From: Roseburia sp. CAG:10041_57
Lineage (GTDB): Bacteria > Bacillota > Clostridia > Lachnospirales > Lachnospiraceae
Direction: 5' to 3'
DNA length: 14,743 nt
Assembly: GCA_001916965.1 (NCBI GenBank)
Contig: MNTL01000007.1
Location: forward strand, 1-14,743
Positions within the stretch are counted from its first letter, which is position 1; each line of letters starts with the position of its first letter. The notes beneath the pieces are model-generated. The model was not told the DNA's origin, did not search any database, and saw only the letters and a list, made by a program, of their open reading frames with translations. The position numbers and the translations under genes were made by a program. Shown here one piece after another: positions 7,301-14,301 of the stretch.

Positions 7301-7329
7301 ATCATAGCAGTCGGAGAGAGAATTTTCAA
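7301..7329 (-). promoter_or_regulatory. Internal promoter for the GH31 gene
   Basis: TTGAAA (7329-7324), 17 nt, then TATGAT (7306-7301), preceded by TGC, i.e. an extended -10. Start would be near 7294, leaving a short leader that carries the AAGGAGG site. No copy of the GTAAA-N3-TTTAC motif is visible here. Confidence 0.6.
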
Positions 7330-7357
7330 ATGTATCTTGTATGTTGAAGCATATAAC

Positions 7358-8203
7358 TTACCCTTTGACACCTCCAGCAACCAATCCATTCTGAATGAAC
7401 CGCTGTAAGCACATAAATACAATCATGATCGGCAGTGAAGATATAACAGCTGCTGCTGAAAATAACGTCCAATGCGCTGCAAACTGATCACTGATAAATG
7501 ACTGTAAGCCCAGGGCAAGTGTCATTTTGCCCGGTGTCTGCAAAAATATCGAGGTAATTACATATTCACTGTAGGTTGCGATAAAGGAAAACAGGAAAAT
7601 AACGGCTAATTGTGGCATTGCAAGGGGTATGATGATCTTATAAAATACCTGAAATTCATTTGCTCCATCTACCATCGCTGCCTCATCCAATTCCACGGGA
7701 AGTCCATCTATGTAAGATTTTAACAGCCATATATTATAAGCACTGCCTCCAGCCAGAACAAAAATAAGTGCTATACTGCTGTCCACCAGTCCAAATTTAT
7801 AGATCAGGATATAATATCCGGCTACCGCCATACTGTTTGGAAAAACCTGTAATACCAGCAGAGACATCAATCCATACTTCCTCCCAACGAATCTAAGTCT
7901 GGCAAAAGCATACGCTGCCAGAGAAGTCAGAATCAGTTGAATAACCGCTACAATAAAACAGAATTTTAACGAATTAAACACCCATATTGTAAAATCAGTT
8001 TCCTGAAACAAGGTCACATAATGCTCTACGCTGAATTTATCAGGAAACAGAGAGGACAGAAAGAAGCTGTCACCTGCTGAAAAAGAGGACATTACGATCC
8101 ACACTACCGGGAACAGCACCAGAATCATGGTAATCCAGATTACTACTCTGCTCCCCCACAGAGTTCTCATTTCTGAGGCTGTTATTTTCTCTGTATTTTT
8201 CAT
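7358..8203 (-). CDS. ABC sugar transporter permease, MalG/GanQ type
   Basis: Inner-membrane permease of a class I carbohydrate ABC importer, 281 residues with about six hydrophobic segments (first at about 20-40, last at about 250-268). The ATPase-docking EAA loop is at 174-197: EAAMVDGANEFQVFYK followed by IIPLAMP, as in MalG-like subunits. It pairs with the adjacent MalF-type permease and the lipoprotein binding protein upstream. Its ATG directly follows the TAA of that permease (TAAATG), and the ribosome site AAGGAGG lies in the last codons of the upstream gene, implying translational coupling. The order binding protein - MalF - MalG beside a GH53 matches ganSPQ of Bacillus subtilis, suggesting uptake of beta-1,4-galacto-oligosaccharides. 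No ATPase gene is present; a shared MsmX/MsmK-type ATPase elsewhere is likely. Confidence 0.88.
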   Translation of the reverse strand: MKNTEKITASEMRTLWGSRVVIWITMILVLFPVVWIVMSSFSAGDSFFLSSLFPDKFSVEHYVTLFQETDFTIWVFNSLKFCFIVAVIQLILTSLAAYAFARLRFVGRKYGLMSLLVLQVFPNSMAVAGYYILIYKFGLVDSSIALIFVLAGGSAYNIWLLKSYIDGLPVELDEAAMVDGANEFQVFYKIIIPLAMPQLAVIFLFSFIATYSEYVITSIFLQTPGKMTLALGLQSFISDQFAAHWTLFSAAAVISSLPIMIVFMCLQRFIQNGLVAGGVKG

Positions 8204-9115
8204 TTAATCAACCTCCTTGAATGAGCCGGACAAATGCATATTGACCAGTGTAAATGTCCCGACAATAATAAAGATCAATACACTAAAAGTCGCTGATAAC
8301 TCATAGCGGTTCGACCAGGTTGTCATTTTATAGGTCGTACTTGCCAGAATATCTGTATAGCCTGCGAACTGATTATCTACTCTTGCCGGACCTCCCTGTG
8401 TTATCATATATATATTTCCAAAGTTATTGAAGTTAGCCGCAAAAGAGGAAATGACCAGAGGGATTGACAATTTTGTTACCATTGGCAGTGTGATACTCTT
8501 GAAGCATTGAAACTTCGATGCACCATCCATCTTGGCAGCCTCATAGTATTCTGTTGAAATAGCCTGCAGACCACCAAGACACACGTTCATCATATATGGA
8601 AAACCAAGCCAGACATTTACAATTATCAACCCAACTCTTGCCCAAAATGGATTGGTAAGCCACGGTACATTCCATGCAGCTCCAAGCATATGCAACAGAT
8701 TATTGATGCCACCATACTGTTCATTTAACAACCCCTGCCATGCAAGAATCGCAATCGTGGACGGCAACGCCCAGGGTACAATTAATACTGCCCGGTATAT
8801 TTTAGACTCTTTCATATGCGGATTATTCAATAAAATGGCAAGTACCAGTCCCATAGCATATGCCCCTGCCGTGCTGAGCACTGCGAAGCACACCGTCCAG
8901 CCAAGAACCGGGAAGAACACACTCTTGATACTTCCAGAAAAGACTGTCCGGTAATTCTCCCATCCTACATAACTATAATCATTCAAATGATACATATTAT
9001 AATTGGTAAAAGACAAAATTACCGTATAGATAATCGGCAGACATGTCACCAGTAAAATGGAAATCAATGCAGGTGCCAGATATGTGTAGCCCAGAGCATT
9101 CTTTTTCTTTCTCAT
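8204..9115 (-). CDS. ABC sugar transporter permease, MalF/GanP type
   Basis: The partner permease, 303 residues. It starts LGYTYLAPALISILLV, a first membrane segment typical of UgpA/MalF-like subunits, and lacks the long N-terminal extension of E. coli MalF. The EAA loop is at 192-211: EAAKMDGASKFQCFKSITLP. A conserved segment follows with NNFGNIYMITQGGP (230-243), a hallmark of this subunit type. The gene begins 7 nt after the stop of the binding-protein gene; its ribosome site is weak (GGAAAG about 10 nt upstream), so it may rely on coupling. It forms the heterodimeric pore with the MalG-type permease downstream. Confidence 0.88.
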   Translation of the reverse strand: MRKKKNALGYTYLAPALISILLVTCLPIIYTVILSFTNYNMYHLNDYSYVGWENYRTVFSGSIKSVFFPVLGWTVCFAVLSTAGAYAMGLVLAILLNNPHMKESKIYRAVLIVPWALPSTIAILAWQGLLNEQYGGINNLLHMLGAAWNVPWLTNPFWARVGLIIVNVWLGFPYMMNVCLGGLQAISTEYYEAAKMDGASKFQCFKSITLPMVTKLSIPLVISSFAANFNNFGNIYMITQGGPARVDNQFAGYTDILASTTYKMTTWSNRYELSATFSVLIFIIVGTFTLVNMHLSGSFKEVD

Positions 9116-9122
9116 ACCATCA

Positions 9123-10322
9123 CTACTTTCCTGAATTCATTAATTCAATTGCTTCTTTAAGCTGACTGACCATGTTGTCTGCTGCCTGTTGTGCAGTCTG
9201 TTCTCCTGACCACATAGATCTGATATTATTAGTATGAATACTCCAGAGCTGCCCCATCTCAGAAACAGTCGGCATCGGCTCTCCGTTATTGATCTGTGCA
9301 ATAAAAGCCTGTGCATACTCATTGTTCTGTATCTCAGCTAACTCCTGATCTGCAAGCCTGGCAGGAATTCTGTCACCTGCTTCATACAGATCCAGTGCTC
9401 CATTTTCAATCAGATACTGTATAAAATTCCACACCTGTTCCTGCTTGTCACTGTTGTTACTTACAAAGCTTACCTGTGTTCCTACAGGGGTAACAAAAGG
9501 CTGACCATGAAAAGTCGGCATTTCTGAAATTGCAAACGGTGTCTGTGCAGATGTAAAACCATCAATATCCCAGGGACCACCAATGTAATATGCACATTTT
9601 CCATTCTGGAAGTTACTTCTTGCAATATCCGCTGTCACATCAGCAGTAATAAGATTATATTTATTGCACAAAGCATTAATAAATTCATATGCTTCTACAG
9701 CTCCTGCATTGGCAAGTCCAATATCTGAAGTATCATATGCGCCGTCTTTATACTGGAAAATATATCCTCCGCATGCCCTCACAAATCCAAGATCATAATA
9801 GATACTGGTTGCATCAAATTGCACACCACCATTCTGCGCTGCCTGCTCTACCAGTTCTTCCCAGGTTGAAGAAACCTTTGATACAAGCTCTGTATTATAG
9901 AACAATGCTGTCGTTTCCACGGAAAGCGGCGCTGCATATCTTTTCCCATCTACATAGCATGCCTGTATCGCTGCATCTGAGAAATCACTGTCTGTATACA
10001 ATTCCTGTGGAACTTCTGCGGCAAGGCCTGCATTTACATAATCTGCAAGCTGGTCATTTGGAATACCTACCACTGCATCCGGTCCCGAAGCACTCTTTAC
10101 TGCCTGTGCAAACTGCTGAACGGATGGAGACTGATGAAGTACTTCTACCTCATAACCGTTCTTTTCTCCCCATTCATCTGCATATTTTTGAAGTGTATCT
10201 ACTTCTACACTCATATTTGTCCAAATGACAATCCTGGAATCTGTTTTACCAGCGCCACAGCCTGTCAACGTACCTACTGCCATCAATGTGCAGAGTATTG
10301 TTATGATTATCTTATTTTTCAT
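9123..10322 (-). CDS. Extracellular sugar-binding lipoprotein of the ABC importer (family 1, MalE/GanS type)
   Basis: A 399-residue solute-binding protein. The N-terminal signal ends in the lipobox LTGC with Cys22 as the lipidated residue, so the mature protein is anchored outside the membrane. The mature part starts with RIVIWTNMSVEVDTLQKYAD, the usual beginning of the MalE-like fold, and contains GPDAVVGIPNDQLADYVNAG (about 80-99) and YYIGGPWDIDGF, both typical of maltose/galactan-type binding proteins. It lies 14 nt after GH53 and 7 nt before the permeases, in the same operon. Ligand is probably a galacto-oligosaccharide released from galactan, inferred from GH53. Start ATG 10322 has GAGGG about 8 nt upstream. 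Confidence 0.88.
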   Translation of the reverse strand: MKNKIIITILCTLMAVGTLTGCGAGKTDSRIVIWTNMSVEVDTLQKYADEWGEKNGYEVEVLHQSPSVQQFAQAVKSASGPDAVVGIPNDQLADYVNAGLAAEVPQELYTDSDFSDAAIQACYVDGKRYAAPLSVETTALFYNTELVSKVSSTWEELVEQAAQNGGVQFDATSIYYDLGFVRACGGYIFQYKDGAYDTSDIGLANAGAVEAYEFINALCNKYNLITADVTADIARSNFQNGKCAYYIGGPWDIDGFTSAQTPFAISEMPTFHGQPFVTPVGTQVSFVSNNSDKQEQVWNFIQYLIENGALDLYEAGDRIPARLADQELAEIQNNEYAQAFIAQINNGEPMPTVSEMGQLWSIHTNNIRSMWSGEQTAQQAADNMVSQLKEAIELMNSGK

Positions 10323-10336
10323 AGATTTTCCCTCAC

Positions 10337-11410
10337 CTACATCGTTTTCATATTTAACAATGCGCTGTTTGCATTTCCTTTTTCATCAAACAAAGCCATA
10401 TTTGCCATAGCATTTCCAGCCACTACTTTATCCTTCATATACATACTTCCACTTTTACTCGCCCATGTACAGTCTGGAATCGGCAGCCACGCAGGCTCCC
10501 AATAAAAGACACCAATTCCTCTTGCATCTTTTACTTTTCTCACGGTTGCAAATAAATCTCTCAAAAAGGCTTCCTGGCCTTCCTGCGTTGCAGGATATCC
10601 TGTTATTTTCTCATGTTCCTTAGAATATACAATTCCTCTACAGCCAAATGTCTCTGTCGTATATCCTATTGAGGTCTCAGCAACCAGCACATCCTTATCA
10701 TATCTGCTGCTGATATCATTCATATTATCCAGAAGAAGCTCTAAACCGCCATTCCAGTGTGGATAATAGGACATTCCAATGATATCATAATCAAGCTCAT
10801 AAGGTTCAATCTGATCAAACCACTTTCGATACATCTGATTGTCTGTTCCAAAATCCAGATGCAATACTATTTTAGCATCCGGGCATTCCTCGCGCACGCC
10901 TTTAATGCCGGCTTTAAGAAGCTGTGCCATACTTTGTGTCCGATCTACATAACCATCAGGCCAGAGCAGTCCCTTTGTAATCTCGTTTCCTACCTGAACC
11001 ATTGCTGGTACAAGCTTCTGATTTTTTAATGTCTTGAGAGTATCTAACGTATGCAGATACACTGCTGTTTCCAGAGCTTGTCCACTTAACTCTTTCCAGG
11101 CCTTGGGTTTTACCTGCTTGGCTGGATCTGCCCAGAAATCACTATAATGAAAATCCAGCATAAAGTCCATGCCACATTCCACTGTTCTTCTTGCAATTTC
11201 GATGGTGGTCTGCAAGTCATTTCCCCCGCCTCCATAAGAATTGCCCTTTTCATCATATGGATCAGGCCATATCCTGATTCTCACCATATTGGTTCCACAC
11301 TCATGCAGCAAATGGAACAAGTCTTCTTCCTTGCCATTTAAACGATAGGAGGCTCCATAATACTCTAATTCCTTCACCATGGAAATATCCATGCCCTTAA
11401 TAAATTCCAT
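10337..11410 (-). CDS. ganB: Glycoside hydrolase family 53 endo-beta-1,4-galactanase, no signal peptide
   Basis: Arabinogalactan endo-beta-1,4-galactanase (EC 3.2.1.89 type), 357 residues, the size of a bare GH53 catalytic domain. It starts MEFIKGMDISMVKELE, the family's first beta strand, then NMVRIRIWPDPYD (41-53), LDFHYSDFWADPAKQ (85-99), the acid/base Glu143 in VQVGNEI, and the nucleophile Glu245 in VLVAETSIGY. HWN at 218-220 and FYWEPAWLP (302-310) also fit. There is no signal peptide or lipobox, unlike secreted galactanases such as B. subtilis GanB, so it appears cytoplasmic unless it is exported otherwise. The gene begins 2 nt after the stop of the upstream CBM-like lipoprotein and uses AAGGAG in that gene's last codons. 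The enzyme would cleave galactan or imported galacto-oligosaccharides. Confidence 0.9.
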   Translation of the reverse strand: MEFIKGMDISMVKELEYYGASYRLNGKEEDLFHLLHECGTNMVRIRIWPDPYDEKGNSYGGGGNDLQTTIEIARRTVECGMDFMLDFHYSDFWADPAKQVKPKAWKELSGQALETAVYLHTLDTLKTLKNQKLVPAMVQVGNEITKGLLWPDGYVDRTQSMAQLLKAGIKGVREECPDAKIVLHLDFGTDNQMYRKWFDQIEPYELDYDIIGMSYYPHWNGGLELLLDNMNDISSRYDKDVLVAETSIGYTTETFGCRGIVYSKEHEKITGYPATQEGQEAFLRDLFATVRKVKDARGIGVFYWEPAWLPIPDCTWASKSGSMYMKDKVVAGNAMANMALFDEKGNANSALLNMKTM

Positions 11411-11412
11411 GC

Positions 11413-11967
11413 TTACTCCTTCACCAGTGAAATATCATCAATCGTTCCCCAGCCACCTGGTGCTGTTGAAACACGAACCCCTACTGTAATCTCTCCGTCT
11501 GTTGGAGTAAGTCCAGAAAGTTCTGCTGTATACCAGTTGACATATCCGTTCAGTTCCCCTTCTGTTCTCAACTCTTCTCCATCAACAATTGCATAGAAAT
11601 ATACTGTTGCATTATCATCCCCGGCTGCCTCTCCCTGAATGTGTGCGGTCAGCTTATAGGAACCTTCCTCCAGTCCACTTACCTTCTGTTCTGCATAGAA
11701 GTCTACATTGTTGCTTCCCGAATAAAAATGCAGAGATTGTACACCATCGAAGCAATCTGTATCACGGTCATATATATTCAGTTCTTCCGTCACATTGTCG
11801 ATATTGGTCACTGTCCATCCTGTGAAATCTGCTTCCTCAAAGCTGCCATTCACCAGATAGTTTCCATTTGCATCTGCGGTTGCCTTTACCGCAGCGGATT
11901 TTCCACAGCCTGTCAGTGCTGCTATCATTCCTACTGCCATAACTACTCCCAATAATTCCTTTTTCAT
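11413..11967 (-). CDS. Small lipoprotein with a carbohydrate-binding (galactose-binding-like) domain
   Basis: A 184-residue surface lipoprotein: signal sequence with lipobox LTGC, Cys21 lipidated. The mature part is one beta-sandwich domain of the CBM4/9/22-like kind, starting YLVNGSFEEADFTGWTVTN (38-56) and ending GGWGTIDDISL (171-181); the NGSFE...GW start and DDISL end are common to such modules. As I recall, GH53 enzymes of related bacteria often carry a similar module in front of the catalytic domain, so this probably binds galactan at the cell surface. It is the first gene of the operon, immediately followed by the GH53 gene in a different frame. Start ATG 11967 has AAGGGAG seven bases upstream. 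I do not assign a CBM family number. Confidence 0.75.
   Translation of the reverse strand: MKKELLGVVMAVGMIAALTGCGKSAAVKATADANGNYLVNGSFEEADFTGWTVTNIDNVTEELNIYDRDTDCFDGVQSLHFYSGSNNVDFYAEQKVSGLEEGSYKLTAHIQGEAAGDDNATVYFYAIVDGEELRTEGELNGYVNWYTAELSGLTPTDGEITVGVRVSTAPGGWGTIDDISLVKE
11416..11421 (-). promoter_or_regulatory. Ribosome binding site of GH53 inside the end of the lipoprotein gene
   Basis: AAGGAG forms the last two codons of the lipoprotein (Lys-Glu); then come the stop TAA, GC, and ATG. Spacing to the GH53 start is 5 nt, so the two genes are probably translationally coupled. Confidence 0.75.
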
Positions 11968-12001
11968 AAAATCTCTCCCTTCGCATGATAAAATTTGAAT
12001 T

Positions 12002-12036
12002 AATTATTTACTTATATTTTAGTAAATTATTTACTT
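12002..12036. promoter_or_regulatory. Operator region of the galactan-type operon
   Basis: A perfect palindrome AGTAAAT-T-ATTTACT occupies 12021-12035. Its right half is part of a 12-bp direct repeat, AATTATTTACTT, at 12002-12013 and 12025-12036, 23 bp apart (about two helical turns). The site begins at the expected transcription start of the 12043-12071 promoter, a position suited to repression. A related motif lies in the lacI promoter. Confidence 0.6.
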
Positions 12037-12042
12037 GTTCAA

Positions 12043-12071
12043 AATGTACCACCAATAAAGGGTAATGTCAA
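12043..12071 (-). promoter_or_regulatory. Main promoter of the galactan-type operon
   Basis: TTGACA (12071-12066), exactly 17 nt, then TACATT (12048-12043) preceded by TGG, an extended -10. Transcription would start near 12036 and run through a leader of about 70 nt containing the palindrome to the lipoprotein ATG at 11967. Confidence 0.65.
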
Positions 12072-12086
12072 GACATATCATGTCAA
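12066..12086. repeat. Inverted and direct repeat overlapping the -35 of the operon promoter
   Basis: Two copies of TGTCAA lie 15 bp apart (12066-12071 and 12081-12086), with a perfect palindrome GACAT-ATC-ATGTC at 12072-12084 between and into the second copy. Its position at and just upstream of the -35 suits an activator or a second regulator; this is inference. Confidence 0.4.
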
Positions 12087-12144
12087 TTTTCACTATATTG
12101 CCAAATATGGTTATCTCATTTTGTATATAATATCCAATTGGAAC

Positions 12145-12172
12145 AAAAAAGAGATGCCATAATGACATCTCT
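12145..12172 (-). terminator. Rho-independent terminator of the lacI-type gene
   Basis: On the minus strand AGAGATG, a 9-nt loop, CATCTCT and a T6 run start 8 nt after the LacI stop. It separates lacI transcription from the operon promoter downstream. Confidence 0.8.
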
Positions 12173-12179
12173 ACTTTTA

Positions 12180-13163
12180 CTAACAACTTTTACGAAAAAC
12201 AGGTATCCCATTTACAAAAACCAGCTTCGTCACCCTGCCTCCAGATAAAACGCGAGTCCTTAACAAATCCAGCGCAGTCTCACAAATACAGGGGATATCG
12301 ATATGGATCGTTGTAAGTGGCGGTGACAGATATTTCGCTATATTCACATCATTGATACTAAATAATGCTATCTGTTCCGGTACTTGAATACCACCTTCGT
12401 TTAACGCCTGCAATACCCCGACTGCCAGTGTATCACTTGCTATGCAAAGTGCCGTGGGTAAAGATTCCTTTTTCAGCAACTCCTTTCCCATCCTGTATCC
12501 ATCATCCACTGTAAATTTATCCGAAATTAATATATATTCCTCATTCAGACATTTATAATATGCCGTACTCTGCCTGAAAGACCATTCCCTGACATCCATA
12601 GAAGGCATACCTGTATCAATGTTACGGTCACTGCCCCCGATAAACCCAATCTTCTTGTGTCCTTTCTCTACAAAATAATCAACCATTTGCGTTACAAAGG
12701 AATCCATGTTTGGTTTCACGGCATCAAAGAGCTTTTCATCCGGCGAAGTACCGATAAATACGCCTTTTTTACATATTTTGTACAGCTTATTGATTTCTTT
12801 TCTGGTAAGCCAGCCCACTGCGATAAAAGCAGTCAGATCTTTTGGAATGGCATCCATTCCATCCTTTCTATCATATATACTTAGCTGGATGTTCATTTTC
12901 TTCGCCTGTTTTACGATTTCTTCCCGGACTCCGTGATAAAAAACATCCTCCAGTTCATCCTCGTTATCCGTAAAATATAATAACGCTACATTCTCTATCT
13001 TCGGATAGATCACTCTCTTCTTATATCCGATCTTCTCTGCTGTCGCAAAAATAGCCTCTCTCGTCTCATCACTGACAGATATTCCCTCATCATAGTTCAA
13101 TACTCTGGAAACCGCTGCACTCGATACACCAACTATTTTGGCAATTTCCTTTATCGTAGCCAT
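12180..13163 (-). CDS. LacI-family transcriptional regulator, probable regulator of the galactan-type operon
   Basis: A repressor of 327 residues, the normal family length. The N-terminal helix-turn-helix reads TIKEIAKIVGVSSAAVSRVL (3-22), with the hinge near GYKKRVIYP (46-54), then a periplasmic-binding-like sugar-sensing and dimerisation domain. HKKIGFIGGSDRN (about 168-180) and ALCIASDTLAVGVLQALNEGG (near 240) are standard family segments. It is transcribed in the same direction as the operon but separated from it by a terminator. A shared 13-bp motif in both promoters suggests it represses itself and the operon, with release by a galacto-oligosaccharide. In Bacillus the LacI-type GanR plays this part; orthology is not proved. 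Start ATG 13163 has GAGGG about 7 nt upstream. Confidence 0.88.
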   Translation of the reverse strand: MATIKEIAKIVGVSSAAVSRVLNYDEGISVSDETREAIFATAEKIGYKKRVIYPKIENVALLYFTDNEDELEDVFYHGVREEIVKQAKKMNIQLSIYDRKDGMDAIPKDLTAFIAVGWLTRKEINKLYKICKKGVFIGTSPDEKLFDAVKPNMDSFVTQMVDYFVEKGHKKIGFIGGSDRNIDTGMPSMDVREWSFRQSTAYYKCLNEEYILISDKFTVDDGYRMGKELLKKESLPTALCIASDTLAVGVLQALNEGGIQVPEQIALFSINDVNIAKYLSPPLTTIHIDIPCICETALDLLRTRVLSGGRVTKLVFVNGIPVFRKSC

Positions 13164-13247
13164 ACTAATCCCTCATTCCTGCCCGCGCTCTTTGTGTCTG
13201 GAAGCAATCTCCTATACACATCCATTTCGCAAAACACATAGTTATTA

Positions 13248-13273
13248 GTAATAATTTTACATAAATATTTTAC
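13248..13273. promoter_or_regulatory. Probable LacI-type operator in the regulator's own promoter
   Basis: Two 13-mers in tandem, GTAATAATTTTAC (13248-13260) and ATAAATATTTTAC (13261-13273), each resembling GTAAATTATTTAC at the operon operator (core of 12021-12035). They cover the spacer and -10 of the lacI promoter, so binding would repress it. Confidence 0.5.
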
Positions 13274-13281
13274 CTTGTCAA
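13254..13281 (-). promoter_or_regulatory. Promoter of the LacI regulator gene
   Basis: TTGACA (13281-13276), 16 nt, then TAAAAT (13259-13254). The start would be near 13247, with a leader of about 85 nt. The tandem operator-like motifs overlap it. Confidence 0.6.
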
Positions 13282-13294
13282 ATACTTACTACAA

Positions 13295-13894
13295 TTATTG
13301 CAGAATTTCTCCAATATTCCCATCTATACATATCGACTGTCTCTGTATTTCTGCGGGCGCTGCCGCCTGTCCATAGTTCAGGCAGATATATGTTGCCTTG
13401 GGATTGGCTGCTGTCATTTGCCAGAATGGATACTTGATGATACCAGGGGTATTACCAGGGGTATTATATCCTACCCCTAACTCCAGGTAGACGATACTAA
13501 GCTTCTCATGTCTCTGCCTGAAAAGATAATACCGCTCTGCTGCCTGATGCCATCCTTCATCCTCTACAAAGGTATCATCTGCCCGCAGATTCATCGTAAG
13601 CGGCTTGCCACAATGAGGGCAATGCGGAACCAGTTCAGATGGAATCGCCCGTTTAGGAGCAATCCCCTCTGCTATCGTCAATTCACCAGTGGTATCTATC
13701 TGATAGCTCTGCGTATAGAATATTCTCTTTTTATCAAAGCCTGCCTTCTGGAAACAGTGATCCACATTCGTAGTCAGGACGAAATAATCCTTGTCTTTTA
13801 CAAGTTCCAGCAATCTATTATAGGTTGGTGCAGGTGGATTGCTATACCGATTGATCCAGATATATCTGCTCCAATACGCCCAGTACTCCTCCAA
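13295..13894 (-). pseudogene. Truncated Sir2-family (SirTM-like) NAD-dependent deacylase/ADP-ribosyltransferase remnant
   Basis: The frame encodes 199 residues from a TTG with no ribosome site. EEYWAYWSRYIWINRY at the start, YFVLTTNVDHCFQKAGF (37-53), IPSELVPHCPHCGKPLTMNLR (about 84-104) and LELGVGYNTPG (137-147) match the macrodomain-linked class of bacterial sirtuins. Homology continues a little further upstream (codons for IPYDT to about 13909) before a stop and with no start codon. The N-terminal NAD-binding part (GAGxS region, roughly 85-90 residues) is missing. The segment that should hold the first zinc CxxC is shortened, so only CPHC remains, and a 12-bp duplication repeats NTPG. All three point to a dead gene. 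Neighbours are the lacI promoter downstream and the divergent HxlR gene upstream. Confidence 0.75.
13442..13465. repeat. 12-bp perfect tandem duplication inside the sirtuin remnant
   Basis: ACCAGGGGTATT occurs twice head to tail. It keeps frame and gives NTPGNTPG where related proteins have one copy, so it is most simply a slippage or duplication event after the gene lost function. Confidence 0.85.
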
Positions 13895-13976
13895 CGTATC
13901 ATAAGGGATACTTTTTTGTATGTTACACTATATTTGATACTTACATCATATTGGAAACTATAAAGGAGGAAAACCT

Positions 13977-14297
13977 ATGCTGACTAAGGATGAATTACCA
14001 GAATGTCCCATAGCGACTACTGTTCAGCTCATCGGGAGTAAATGGAAACTGCTCATTATGCGTAATCTGCTTCAAAGACCGTGGAGATTTAATGAATTAA
14101 AAAAAGATCTGGACGGTATCAGCCAGAAGGTACTGACTGACAGTCTCAGATCTATGGAAGAGGATGGCATCATTACCAGAACTGTCTATCCGGAAGTGCC
14201 GCCCCGTGTAAAATATGCACTTAGTGATGTGGGTGAGTCCATGCGTCCCATCCTTACTGCAATGCAGGAATGGGGCACGAATTACAAAAAGTCGTAA
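13977..14297 (+). CDS. HxlR-family (MarR-like winged helix) transcriptional regulator
   Basis: A small DNA-binding protein of 106 residues, the usual length. Landmarks are the N-terminal CP (Cys10), then TTVQLIGSKWKLLIMRNLL (14-32), RFNELKKDLDGISQKVLTDSL (37-57) as the recognition region, and the wing with PPRVKYALSDVG (75-86). Cys10 is the only cysteine; in some relatives (HypR type) this N-terminal cysteine senses oxidative or electrophile stress through an intermolecular disulfide. The gene looks intact and has an ideal start: AGGAGG seven bases before ATG 13977. HxlR genes usually sit next to the oxidoreductase they control; here both neighbours, the sirtuin and aldo/keto reductase remnants, are broken, and the gene converges with the latter 4 nt apart. 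I could not place a convincing promoter. Confidence 0.88.
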   Translation: MLTKDELPECPIATTVQLIGSKWKLLIMRNLLQRPWRFNELKKDLDGISQKVLTDSLRSMEEDGIITRTVYPEVPPRVKYALSDVGESMRPILTAMQEWGTNYKKS

Positions 14298-14301
14298 GAA
14301 A

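Noticed and set aside
9689..10228. 179-codon plus-strand frame rich in Leu and His
   Set aside because: Antisense to the sugar-binding protein; its repeated LxLH look comes from the reverse reading of the real gene.
10325..10350. CcpA-type catabolite site at the end of GH53 (TGAAAACGATGTAG)
   Set aside because: Only a partial match to the consensus, and it is explained by the last codons of GH53; no claim made.
13911..13964. Promoter for the HxlR gene (e.g. TTGATA with a TATAAA 19 nt later)
   Set aside because: That -10 overlaps the ribosome site and the spacing is wrong; no other pair is good enough to call.
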